This document shows positions 24,787 through 33,003 of a stretch of 64,000 nt of DNA, piece after piece. The stretch spans positions 124,001 to 188,000 of the forward strand of contig JAFLCG010000007.1 in assembly GCA_017303635.1 (NCBI GenBank), written 5' to 3'. Under the pieces are notes generated by a model, which had not been told where the DNA came from, did no database searches, and saw only the letters and a program-made list of their open reading frames with translations. The position numbers and the translations under genes were made by a program. Numbering within the stretch: position 1 is the first letter of the stretch; each line of letters opens with the position of its first letter. The stretch comes from Anaerolineae bacterium (lineage in GTDB: Bacteria; Chloroflexota; Anaerolineae; Aggregatilineales; Phototrophicaceae).

Positions 24787-26787
24787 ATGCCACGGGTTTT
24801 CATTTGCTACCGTAAAAAAGATACAGAACGTTTTGCAGAGCTCCTGAGTGCAAAACTGGCACTTCGATTTCACCCAACCAAGGTCTTTCGCGACAGCGAT
24901 AATATAAAAGGTGGTGATCACTGGTTAAATCGACTGATCAGAGAAGTAAGACGATCTGATGCTTTACTGGTCATTATTGGCCCAAAGTGGCTCCGTGAGC
25001 TACAAGAACGTGAAGGGCTTTCTACGAAGAACAAGGATTACGTAAAGCTCGAAATCACAACAGCTTTGCAAAATCGGGTTCGCATTATCCCCATTTTGGT
25101 CGATGACACTTTAATGCCTGATCCGTCTGAGCTCCCTGATGAACTGAAGGATCTCACGTTTTGGCATTCTGTGCGGATTCGGACCGGCGAAGAGTTTACA
25201 CAAGGTTATGAGGAATTACTCAAACGCCTCCCCAATCCTGTGTATGAGAAGATCATCAAGGTTGTGATTGGCCTGATTTTACTCGTAGCCTTGTTGCTTC
25301 TCGTCTACCAATCCGTCAATCGACCAGTTATTGAGCGCCCTCGTGAAGTGGATACCGCCCTGAGCTTTTTGCTCGACAGCTCAGCGAATATGGCAACTGA
25401 GCTGTACGGGGGACTTTCGCGTTATACCGTGGCCTTGAGCGCGATCCAACGCATTATCAATACGCCGGGAATTATTACCCCTACGACCTGGCTATCCGCG
25501 CAAACCGCTGGCGGTGGGGAAGGCCGAAACTGTCGGCAAACCCAGCAACTACGCAACTTGCAGTACAGCGCCATTACACCGGACGAGTATTTACAACCTC
25601 TGTGGGAAATAGAAGCCAAAGGTAACACGGCCTATCAGGCGGGTTTCACGCAGCTTTGGCAAGATCAATCTCTGGCGATCCCGCCTTCGAGCCGAACCCG
25701 AGTCGCTTTTGTCTTTTTGGGATCGACTGTGCCATCCCCCGATTGTATGCAGACCGATGATCTGGATCTGGGATTGATGTTGGATCGGTTTCGACAAGCG
25801 AATGTCTCGATGGCGATCTGCGCTTTTACTTTCTTCGATGAACAAGATGCGGCCGATGCACTCCAGCAAAGCCTGGCTGAGGTCGGCGTGGATTGTATGA
25901 TGAACGTGACCGAAGCGGGTGATATTGAACCCCTGGTGGATACCGCTCTGCGCAAGATCAGGCAGGTTCGGGACGATACCTTGCCGACTCCAACACTGAC
26001 ACCCACCCAGGCGCCATCGCTAACTCTGACACCCACCCCATCGCTTTCACCCTCTCCTATTCCGGCCACCGTGACTCCCATGCCCACTACCCTTCCACCA
26101 ACAGAAGTGGTTCCCTCACCGACTGTGGGCCGAACACTGACGACGGTTACCGTGGTTGATCTGCCGACAGAAACAGTGGAAGCGGCTCCTACCTTCGCCA
26201 GCGTTGGGAATGGTGAAATTATTCCGACCCTCAAGACTATAGTGCCAGGTGAGAGGGAGACTGGTCCTGATTTCCTGGTTGTGCCACGCCCGATACCGAC
26301 GGCGCTTCCCGTTTGCCTTATATGGACCTCAAGCCGTAACGTAAGTGTGCGGGTTGGCCCGAGCCTGAACCGTAACGCTTTTAGCGTATTAAAGCCGGAT
26401 CAGCGCTACCAGGTTCAGGGCTACAACGATGATATTGGCGAAAAGTGGTACTTGATTGAATTCCCCAATACACTGCCCCGGGAAGCTGACCGCCGTTGGG
26501 TGGAAGCCGATATGGTCGAAGAAAGCGGCGATTGCAACCGGATACCGGAAGTACCCTCACCATCGCTGATCTTGAGGCCAACTTTCACCCCAACCCCGTT
26601 GGTCAACAATAGCCCGGTACCCGATTCGCCCTATGGACCTGGCCCGGAACCCGGCAATTCGAGTGGTGGGAACCAGCCCAGCGTGACTCAAGTGGCGCCT
26701 ACTGCCGTAGGTGTGACTCCGGTAGCACCTACGGCGGTGCCTACGGAGTGTCAGTCGCCGGTTGACTTCTCCGAGTCTGGTTGTTGA
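24787..26787 (+). CDS. Membrane TIR protein with extracellular vWA-like and SH3 domains
   Basis: A 666-residue protein from ATG 24787, where the TIR domain begins with RVFICYRKKD; a longer frame to 24736 lacks support. The domains in order are TIR (residues 1-135, with RDSDNIKGGDHW and KLEITTAL holding the likely catalytic Glu), a transmembrane helix (about 155-175, IKVVIGLILLVALLLLVYQ), and a vWA-like region (about 190-385, LSFLLDSSANM and RVAFVFLGST). A long Thr/Pro-rich linker follows, then an SH3-like domain (about 505-580, SSRNVSVRVGPSLN..YQVQGYN..WYLIEF) and a second Pro/Thr tail. The TIR is cytoplasmic and the rest extracellular. It is oriented against the dcw genes it interrupts. It may be a membrane sensor or defence effector; no phenotype is known to me. 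Confidence 0.8.
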   Translation: MPRVFICYRKKDTERFAELLSAKLALRFHPTKVFRDSDNIKGGDHWLNRLIREVRRSDALLVIIGPKWLRELQEREGLSTKNKDYVKLEITTALQNRVRIIPILVDDTLMPDPSELPDELKDLTFWHSVRIRTGEEFTQGYEELLKRLPNPVYEKIIKVVIGLILLVALLLLVYQSVNRPVIERPREVDTALSFLLDSSANMATELYGGLSRYTVALSAIQRIINTPGIITPTTWLSAQTAGGGEGRNCRQTQQLRNLQYSAITPDEYLQPLWEIEAKGNTAYQAGFTQLWQDQSLAIPPSSRTRVAFVFLGSTVPSPDCMQTDDLDLGLMLDRFRQANVSMAICAFTFFDEQDAADALQQSLAEVGVDCMMNVTEAGDIEPLVDTALRKIRQVRDDTLPTPTLTPTQAPSLTLTPTPSLSPSPIPATVTPMPTTLPPTEVVPSPTVGRTLTTVTVVDLPTETVEAAPTFASVGNGEIIPTLKTIVPGERETGPDFLVVPRPIPTALPVCLIWTSSRNVSVRVGPSLNRNAFSVLKPDQRYQVQGYNDDIGEKWYLIEFPNTLPREADRRWVEADMVEESGDCNRIPEVPSPSLILRPTFTPTPLVNNSPVPDSPYGPGPEPGNSSGGNQPSVTQVAPTAVGVTPVAPTAVPTECQSPVDFSESGC

Positions 26788-27031
26788 TCTCCAACCTGCA
26801 TCTTGTTCCGTGAACCGACTGATGACCGCAGGGCGAAAGTGTCACCGATATTGACGGCGAGAAGCCGGGAGGGTGGCGCTACTGGGCGACATAAGCGCCA
26901 AGCTGGACGGCGGGAAGCGGTGCGGGAGCCACCAACTGTTGGCATTGTTGGCGGGAAGACGGGAGGATGCCACCGCCGGACAAAGGGTACAAAGGCATGG
27001 TGGGAAGCAGGGAGCGTGCCGCTTCGCAGCG

Positions 27032-27058
27032 TTCACAGTGGACAGTTCACAGTCACAG
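27032..27058. repeat. Heptamer repeat, TTCACAG type
   Basis: TTCACAG TGGACAG TTCACAG TCACAG in 7-nt phase. A related CTTCACTGTGAACTGAGAAC lies at 17679-17698 near the partner copy of the AAAATCGGAACA element. Confidence 0.6.
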
Positions 27059-27161
27059 TGAAGAAGCAGTGCTGAGTACGAGGAACTGTGTACTGAGAAA
27101 GATGGGTTGAATGGACAATGGTTTGTCATGCCATCAGCGTAGCACAGAGGAGTGGGGGAAA

Positions 27162-27194
27162 CCGGAACATTTGGTTCGATTTTGTTCCGATTTT
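27162..27194. repeat. AAAATCGGAACA element, copy 2 (inverted)
   Basis: CGATTTTGTTCCGATTTT (27177-27194) is the exact reverse complement of 17588-17605. It is preceded by GGAACATTTGGTTC, a diverged form of the palindrome at 17605-17618. Confidence 0.65.
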
Positions 27195-27265
27195 CAGGGA
27201 AGTTATGCGAGTAGCGCCGTACACTTCTAGCCTAGAGTCGATTACTATATGCCATCTAATTTGGC

Positions 27266-28237
27266 TCATTCCCGATGGTGGATTTCTTTCAACCACCCGT
27301 CGAATTGAAGCCGTGCTTCAGCGTACCACGCATCGGGATGGGCATGCTGTCTGGCGGCGCGGAGTGCTGTCGGTGTTCCAATGCGCTGCAAGGCATGGTG
27401 AACGGCGCGAATGCCAAGCCTGCGGGGTGCGGAGTCTAACTCATATTCCAGGCGATAGGCGTAGAAATGTTCGATGACCGGGACGATGCGATCATTTCCT
27501 GCGTTGCCTAGCACATACAGGGCTGCAATCCAGTGCGGAATCTGTGACTTGAGTGCACCATAGCCGGAACTGCCTGTATTGAACAATGCCGGGATAACGA
27601 CATAAGTGACTTGATCCGGTTCGCAGGCGCGGTAGTTTAATGCAGCTAATGGGGTGTATGATTTACCGAGTTTACCCGGGGTTATGGGCAGGTCTCTGGA
27701 CTCTGGTTCGCGGTAGACAACCCGACCTGTGCGCCATTGTTCGGGCGCGGTCATAACCTTCAGCAGATAGTTTTCCATTGAAGGGGAGTGCCTATAACCT
27801 AGCCGCTGCCAGAACACGGCGTTGGCATCTGCGACACCTTTTGCCAGTGTGATTTGCTGACGTTCTCCGTAGTCCAATCCTTGCCTGTACTGCAATAACC
27901 GCCACGCATTCATCTTCACGATGGGATTGTCTGACCGCAGTTTGCTTTCAACCTGTTTCCAAAAGTCTGCGCTGCCCAGCTTTGCCATCGCCCGGAACAT
28001 GCGCTTGTGTTCCCGCCGTAATGGACGGTTCAACATTTTCAGGGCTGAACCCTCAAGTTGATGGCGGTGAGCTTCTATCAAATCGTAGTGAGTGATGTAG
28101 TGCCAAATTTGATCTTTGGCATAGCCCGACTCCATTTCTATCGGGTCTGCTTCCAGAAAATCGAGGATGGAATCCAGCAAGTCGGGGTCTGTACGCTTTA
28201 GGGCTTCATTCAGTTCACGCCGAGGTGGGATTTGCAT
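27266..28237 (-). CDS. Helical-repeat (HEAT-like) hypothetical protein
   Basis: A 323-residue protein that is largely alpha-helical, with repeated helix pairs such as RREHKRMFRAMAKLGSADFWKQVES and AALYVLGNAGNDRIVPVIEHF, suggesting a HEAT/ARM-like scaffold. No catalytic motif or signal peptide is seen. ATG 28237 lies 10 nt after the murB stop; an in-frame TTG at 28261 would overlap murB. It is probably cotranscribed with murB as the last gene of the mur block. Function unknown; HEAT-like proteins usually bind other proteins. Confidence 0.65.
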   Translation of the reverse strand: MQIPPRRELNEALKRTDPDLLDSILDFLEADPIEMESGYAKDQIWHYITHYDLIEAHRHQLEGSALKMLNRPLRREHKRMFRAMAKLGSADFWKQVESKLRSDNPIVKMNAWRLLQYRQGLDYGERQQITLAKGVADANAVFWQRLGYRHSPSMENYLLKVMTAPEQWRTGRVVYREPESRDLPITPGKLGKSYTPLAALNYRACEPDQVTYVVIPALFNTGSSGYGALKSQIPHWIAALYVLGNAGNDRIVPVIEHFYAYRLEYELDSAPRRLGIRAVHHALQRIGTPTALRAARQHAHPDAWYAEARLQFDGWLKEIHHRE

Positions 28238-28247
28238 CTGAAGGAAC

Positions 28248-29159
28248 CTACCACTCTCCAACTAACTCCACTTCCATTTCCAACCGGATGCTGGTCTGGG
28301 TGTAGACCGTTTCCTGTACCTGCCGGACGAGGGCATAGTAGTCGCTGGCGGTGCAGCCGCCAGTGTTGATGAAGAAGTTGCCGTGTACCGGCGAGACCTG
28401 CGCCCCGCCGATCTTCAGCCCCTTGAGTCCGGCGGCTTCGATCAGGCGACCGGCGTAGTCCCCCGGTGGGTTCTTGAAGATGCTGCCGAGGCTGGCCCCC
28501 GGCGGTTGAGTCCGTTTGCGGTGGGCGATGAACTCGTCCATGCGGCGCTGGATGGCGGCGGGATCATCCGGTGTGAGGGCAAAGGTCGCCATCAGCACCA
28601 GAAAGCGGCGGTCACGGCGAGTCTTGAGCGCCGAGGTGCGGTAGTCATAGGCCAGTTCGTCAGGGGTCAGGTATTGCGGGCCGCGCCAGTCATCCAACAG
28701 GGCGACTCCGCGCACTGTCTGCGCCATATCGCCGCCATGTGCCCCGGCATTGTTGACCACTGCCCCACCCACCGTCCCCGGCACGCTGACCGCCCATTCC
28801 ATACCGCTCAGTCCCTGGGCGGCACATTTGCGGGCGAGGATGGTCAGGCTGGTGCCACCAGTGGCTGAGACATTGATCCCGCCATGCCAGTGCCCGAACT
28901 CGATCTGGGCAACATCGTTGATGAGGACGATGCCGCGCACGCCGTTATCACTGACGAGGATATTGGCTCCCCCACCAAGGATGCGGACGGGCAGGCTGCT
29001 GGCCCAGGCGGAGTCCGTGACGGCGATGAGTTCCTCGGTGGATTCCTTGGCGACGTAGAGCCACTCCGCCGGGCCGCCGAGCCGAGCAGCAGTGTAGCGG
29101 GCCATCGGCTCGTGATGGAGCAGTCGCTCTGGGTGGGGAACACGGAAGGGAGCGTTCAT
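28248..29159 (-). CDS. murB: UDP-N-acetylenolpyruvoylglucosamine reductase
   Basis: FAD enzyme that makes UDP-N-acetylmuramate in peptidoglycan precursor synthesis. The protein is 303 residues from ATG 29159. The longer frame to 29339 translates repeat DNA and has no support. It shows [16 protein letters not shown], the FAD motif [19 protein letters not shown] and [26 protein letters not shown]. Near the end, [27 protein letters not shown] contains the catalytic Ser. The C-terminal Glu-rich end ([12 protein letters not shown]) is typical of type II MurB. Confidence 0.95.
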   Translation of the reverse strand: MNAPFRVPHPERLLHHEPMARYTAARLGGPAEWLYVAKESTEELIAVTDSAWASSLPVRILGGGANILVSDNGVRGIVLINDVAQIEFGHWHGGINVSATGGTSLTILARKCAAQGLSGMEWAVSVPGTVGGAVVNNAGAHGGDMAQTVRGVALLDDWRGPQYLTPDELAYDYRTSALKTRRDRRFLVLMATFALTPDDPAAIQRRMDEFIAHRKRTQPPGASLGSIFKNPPGDYAGRLIEAAGLKGLKIGGAQVSPVHGNFFINTGGCTASDYYALVRQVQETVYTQTSIRLEMEVELVGEW

Positions 29160-29222
29160 GGGACAGAGGGGATTTTTAACGCAAAGAGGCAAAGGGGCAA
29201 AGATGCAAAGCGATTGGACAAA

Positions 29223-29282
29223 GGCTGGTAGCAAATAGCAAATAGCTGCTGGCTGGTAGCTGGTAGCTGATAGCTGATAGCC
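29223..29282. repeat. Degenerate heptamer repeat, copy D
   Basis: GGTAGCA AATAGCA AATAGCT GCTGGCT GGTAGCT GGTAGCT GATAGCT GATAGCC in 7-nt phase between murC and murB. It is the longest degenerate copy of this family. Confidence 0.75.
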
Positions 29283-29283
29283 A

Positions 29284-30696
29284 TTATTCCTGCTGCTCCC
29301 GGAGCCAGGCCGCGTAGTCGATACCGATCTGGGGAGCATCGCCCGCGCTCATGATGACGACGGCGGCGGGGGCTTGCACGCCGGTTTGCAGGGCGGCGAC
29401 GGCATCGGCAAAGGTCGGCGTGTGGCGCACATCGGGATGGGTGATCGCCGAGACGACTGACTCGGCGGTCACACCAGGGATGGGGGCTTCGCGGGCGGCG
29501 TAAATGTCGGTGATCAGAACATGATCGGCACCGGCAAAGGATTGGGTGAACTCGGTAAAGAGCGCCTGGGTACGCGAGTAGGTATGCGGCTGCCAGACCG
29601 CCCAGATCGCCCGACCCGGATAGCGCATTCGGGCGGCTTCCAGCACGGCCTTGATCGACATCGGGTTGTGGGCGTAGTCGTCGATGATGGCGATGTGGTT
29701 GACCTCCGCCCGCAGGTCGAAGCGGCGGGCGGTGGCTTTGAAGGTGGCGAGAGCCGGAGCATAGGGGTCTTCCCGCTGAAAGCCCTGGATGACACCGCTG
29801 ACTTCGACCGCGGCATAGGCCGCCAGCGCATTCAGGACGTTGTGATGACCACTTAAGGGCAGGCGGAAGTCTGCATTCCGCGAATGAACCCGGAAAGTCG
29901 TACTGCCATCACTTTCAGACTGTATTTGTTTAGCCACAATGACGGGATTCTTCATAAAGTCGCGGTCATCGCTGATGTGGTAATACCAGGGAAGGCGCCT
30001 CGAATGAATCAAGTTACGTGCCAATTCGGCGCAGGCCGGGTCATCAAGCCAGGTGACAAGGACACCCCCCACTGGGAGCAGATCCACAAACTGGCGAAAG
30101 GACTCGATCATGGCCTCACGGGTTGGGAAACAATCCGGGTGATCCCACTCGATGTTGGTGATGACGGCGATGTTCGGGCGCAGACCGAGGAACATGTTAT
30201 CGTACTCGTCGGCCTCGACCACGAACCATTCACCCTTCCCCACCCCGGCATTGGTGCCAGTGTTGCCCATGACGCCACCGACGATGTAGCTGGGGTCGGC
30301 CCCAACTTCGCGCAGGATGTGGACGATCATGGCGGTGGTGGTGGTCTTGCCCTTGGTCCCGGCGACAGCGATGACGTTGTGGCCTTCCATCAACGGTGCC
30401 ATGATGTCCTGCCGTTTGTAGACCGGGATGCCGGCGGCTTTGGCGGCGGCGACTTCCACATGGTCATCCTTGACCGCCGAGGTGATGATGAGCAGGTCGG
30501 CCCCGGCGATGTGGGCGGCGTCATGCCCGTGATAGATGGTGGCACCATCACGGGCGAGGGCATCGGTCAGGTCATTGGTGCTGCGGTCGGAGCCGCTGAC
30601 CTTATAGCCGCGCTCGACCAGAATCCGGGCGATGGCCGAGAGTCCGCTGCCGCCAATGCCGACGAAGTGAATGTGTTGACCGGGGGTGAATTTCAT
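29284..30696 (-). CDS. murC: UDP-N-acetylmuramate--L-alanine ligase
   Basis: ATP-dependent ligase adding L-Ala to UDP-MurNAc. The 470-residue protein begins HIHFVGIGGSGLSAIARILVERGYKVSGSD (nucleotide fold). It has AVAGTKGKTTTTAMIVHIL (ATP P-loop of Mur ligases), EADEYDNMFL and NIEWDHPDCF, and the C-terminal IIDDYAHNPMSIKAVLEAAR motif. Minus strand, between the tandem cvpA-like genes and murB. The spacers on both sides carry heptamer repeats. Confidence 0.97.
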   Translation of the reverse strand: MKFTPGQHIHFVGIGGSGLSAIARILVERGYKVSGSDRSTNDLTDALARDGATIYHGHDAAHIAGADLLIITSAVKDDHVEVAAAKAAGIPVYKRQDIMAPLMEGHNVIAVAGTKGKTTTTAMIVHILREVGADPSYIVGGVMGNTGTNAGVGKGEWFVVEADEYDNMFLGLRPNIAVITNIEWDHPDCFPTREAMIESFRQFVDLLPVGGVLVTWLDDPACAELARNLIHSRRLPWYYHISDDRDFMKNPVIVAKQIQSESDGSTTFRVHSRNADFRLPLSGHHNVLNALAAYAAVEVSGVIQGFQREDPYAPALATFKATARRFDLRAEVNHIAIIDDYAHNPMSIKAVLEAARMRYPGRAIWAVWQPHTYSRTQALFTEFTQSFAGADHVLITDIYAAREAPIPGVTAESVVSAITHPDVRHTPTFADAVAALQTGVQAPAAVVIMSAGDAPQIGIDYAAWLREQQE

Positions 30697-30720
30697 GGGC
30701 TGGGTACTGAGATGAACAGG

Positions 30721-30751
30721 GCTGATAGCGAATAGCTGATAGCTGGTAGCC
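30721..30751. repeat. Degenerate heptamer repeat, copy E
   Basis: GCTGATA GCGAATA GCTGATA GCTGGTA GCC in 7-nt phase, directly upstream of murC. It is followed by a second repeated motif, TACTCGGCAC, at about 30779-30809. Confidence 0.65.
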
Positions 30752-30817
30752 AGAAGAAAGCCACCGTCAGGCGGTTTGTACTCGGCACCTGGTACTCGGC
30801 ACTCAGCACTGCTTCAC

Positions 30818-31351
30818 TCATAGCATAAACAAGACGAATAAGAACATCAGAATGACGACGACGGTCAGGATTTCCCCGCTGCCGCCGGTCGCGCCGCCGA
30901 TGATGACCAGTGGAATCCAGTTGATGGTGTTGGCGCTGATCGAACCGACCGCCGGAGCAGAGATCAGACCTTCCAGCGGATAATCGTTGATATCGAGGAA
31001 CCACCAGATGGCCCCCCAGATCAGGTAGCCATTGAGCGCGCCGAGCAAGCCGCCCATGATGGCATCCGCCAGGCGACCCCGGCTGGCACTGCGTTCAGGC
31101 CGACCACCGCCACGGGTCTGATAGGCGAAGTAGACGATCAGGCCGAACAGGACCACCTGCACCAGAAAGGCCTGGTCGCGGGGGATACTCGCCAGCAGCA
31201 ACCCGCGCAGGATCGGGTCAAACTGAAACAGCGCGAAAGTCGCCAGCAGAACACCCGCCAGCGAAATCAATTCCTTGTTCCAGCCCCGCGCCGCGCCTAA
31301 CACGCCGAAGAACAGCGCGAACAACCAGAACATACTGAACAGTTCGACCAT
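30818..31351 (-). CDS. CvpA-family membrane protein, copy 2
   Basis: A 177-residue protein with several hydrophobic segments. It shows WLFALFFGVLGAARGWNKELISLAGVLLATF and a central VVLFGLIVYFAYQTRGGG, matching the CvpA (colicin V production) family of inner-membrane proteins. It starts 3 nt after its paralog, with the same lengths and segment order. The position inside the mur block suggests a wall or envelope role; molecular function unknown. Confidence 0.8.
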   Translation of the reverse strand: MVELFSMFWLFALFFGVLGAARGWNKELISLAGVLLATFALFQFDPILRGLLLASIPRDQAFLVQVVLFGLIVYFAYQTRGGGRPERSASRGRLADAIMGGLLGALNGYLIWGAIWWFLDINDYPLEGLISAPAVGSISANTINWIPLVIIGGATGGSGEILTVVVILMFLFVLFML

Positions 31352-31354
31352 AGC

Positions 31355-31903
31355 CTAGATCACAATCAGCACGATGATGAATAACACAATGACCGCAATC
31401 GACAGTACCGAGCCGCCGCCATCAATCCCGCCACCCAGCAGATTGAGCGGCAGGGCATTCAGCATGGCAGTAGTCTGTTCGCTGGCTGCGGGGGCGATGA
31501 TGTACGGGCGCAGCGGGTAATCATTGACCGCCATCAGGTTCCAGAGCGTACCGATAATCAGGTAGCCATTCAGGAAACCGACAACCGCGCCCAGGACGGT
31601 GGATTGCAGCCGGTCGCGCCCTTCTTCCTTGCGGTCTTTGACCAGTTCTCGGCTGCCCAGCGCCCGGGTCTGATAGGCAAAAAAGACGATGCCCAAAAAT
31701 AAGATACTTTGTACATAAAAGGCACTGGTCGCGCCGGAGTTTGCCAGTAACTGCTGACGAATCAGAAAATCGAACTGGTCGATGGCAAACAACGCCAGAA
31801 TAATCCCCGCCAGCGCGATCAATTCTTTGGTCAGGCCGCGTCCGTACCCGATCACGGCGAAGACCACCGCCATCAGCCACAGAATTCCCGAAAGCTGGAT
31901 CAT
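31355..31903 (-). CDS. CvpA-family membrane protein, copy 1
   Basis: A 182-residue paralog of the next gene. It has LWLMAVVFAVIGYGRGLTKELIALAGIILALFAIDQFD, SILFLGIVFFAYQTRALG and AVVGFLNGYLIIGTLWNLMAVNDYPL, each with a counterpart at the same place in the neighbour. It overlaps the murG stop by 4 nt (ATGA), which implies translational coupling. The pair is a tandem duplication inside the dcw cluster. Confidence 0.8.
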   Translation of the reverse strand: MIQLSGILWLMAVVFAVIGYGRGLTKELIALAGIILALFAIDQFDFLIRQQLLANSGATSAFYVQSILFLGIVFFAYQTRALGSRELVKDRKEEGRDRLQSTVLGAVVGFLNGYLIIGTLWNLMAVNDYPLRPYIIAPAASEQTTAMLNALPLNLLGGGIDGGGSVLSIAVIVLFIIVLIVI

Positions 31904-33003
31904 CCCTCACCTTTCACCATGCTCGCCAGCGCCGCCGCTGCCCGCGCCGCGCCATCGGGTATCGCCAGCGCGCGCGCCGCGGCCTGCATTGCCCGCAGAC
32001 GCTCTGCATCTCCCAGTATACCGCGCAAGGTCGAAAGCAAGTCGGCTTCCAACCGATTTTCATCCAGCCGAACCGCCGCGTTCTGGCTCGCCAGCCAATC
32101 GGCATTCACCCGCTGGAAGCGCCAGGCCGTCAACGGCACCAACACCGCCGGCAGCCCGAAGGCTGGGTACTCACCCAGCACGCTGGCTCCGGCCCGGCTC
32201 AAGGCCAAGTCGGCCGCGGCCAGCGCCAGCCCGATCTCTGCATGGAGATACGGGAAGGTATGGTAATGGGTTGCATCGGGCAGCGCCTCCCGGCGAGCGC
32301 GGATGTCTTCCCAGTCGAGTGTACCTGTGACGTGGATAATCTGCACATTCTCCGCCAGCAACTGCGGCAGGATCGCGAGCAGCGCGTTGTTGATGGCCCG
32401 CGCGCCCCGGCTCCCGCCCATCACCAGCAGAGTCTGGCGGGCAGGGTCAAGCTGAAAATGGGCGATACCTGCCTCACGAGTTGCCGTCAGCAGACTCGGG
32501 CGGATGGGATAGCCGGTGACGACGGTGTTGTTCTTCGGGAAGTACTGCCGCGACGCTTCGGTCGTCAGCGCGACGAGTTGGGCGAACGGTCGCACCGCAC
32601 GGATGGTCAGCGCCGGTTCAATATCCGGCAGGTAGATCATCTGGCGGACGCGCAGGAGCCAACCCGCCAGCGAGACCGGCAAGCCTGACCAACCGCCGGT
32701 CAGCAGGATGGCATCCGGTCGGCGGCGAGCGATAATCCACAGGGATTGCAAAAACCCCAGCAGCAGATCAAGCAGGCTGCGGAGTTGACGCAGGCGGCTG
32801 ACCCCGTTGAAGGGGCCAGCCCGGACTTCATGATAGTCATGGAAAGGGAGGCCGTAGCCATCCACCAGCGGCTTCTCGAAACCGCCCTGAATGCCGACAA
32901 ACCCAAGCTCAACGCTGGGGTGTAACTCGCGCAGCGCCCCGGCTATCGCCAGCGCCGGGTAGACGTGACCGCCGGTTCCCCCCGCTGCTATCAGTATTCG
33001 CAC
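31900..33003 (-). CDS. murG: UDP-GlcNAc: undecaprenyl-PP-MurNAc-pentapeptide GlcNAc transferase
   Basis: Makes lipid II at the cytoplasmic face of the membrane. The 367-residue protein starts with ILIAAGGTGGHVYPALAIAGAL (first G loop). It shows FHDYHEVRAGPFNG, VTGYPIRPSLL and MGGSRGARAINNAL (second G loop), and the donor-site segment SRAGASVLGEYPAFGLPAVLVPL. The conserved GGTGGH near the start fixes ATG 33003, so the gene overlaps the end of ftsW by 95 nt. Confidence 0.96.
   Translation of the reverse strand: MRILIAAGGTGGHVYPALAIAGALRELHPSVELGFVGIQGGFEKPLVDGYGLPFHDYHEVRAGPFNGVSRLRQLRSLLDLLLGFLQSLWIIARRRPDAILLTGGWSGLPVSLAGWLLRVRQMIYLPDIEPALTIRAVRPFAQLVALTTEASRQYFPKNNTVVTGYPIRPSLLTATREAGIAHFQLDPARQTLLVMGGSRGARAINNALLAILPQLLAENVQIIHVTGTLDWEDIRARREALPDATHYHTFPYLHAEIGLALAAADLALSRAGASVLGEYPAFGLPAVLVPLTAWRFQRVNADWLASQNAAVRLDENRLEADLLSTLRGILGDAERLRAMQAAARALAIPDGAARAAAALASMVKGEG

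Larger units (their letters stand above)
26788..27265. other. Repeat-rich gap within the dcw cluster
   Basis: About 480 bp between the convergent TIR gene and the helical-repeat gene, with no supportable gene. It contains several GGGAAG-type GC-rich segments (26860-27010), a heptamer array (27032-27058) and an AAAATCGGAACA element (27162-27194). Such content is typical of insertion-prone or decayed DNA. Confidence 0.5.

Noticed and set aside
29160..29339. N-terminal extension of MurB
   Set aside because: The extra 60 residues are a translation of heptamer repeat DNA and overlap murC; MurB similarity begins after ATG 29159.
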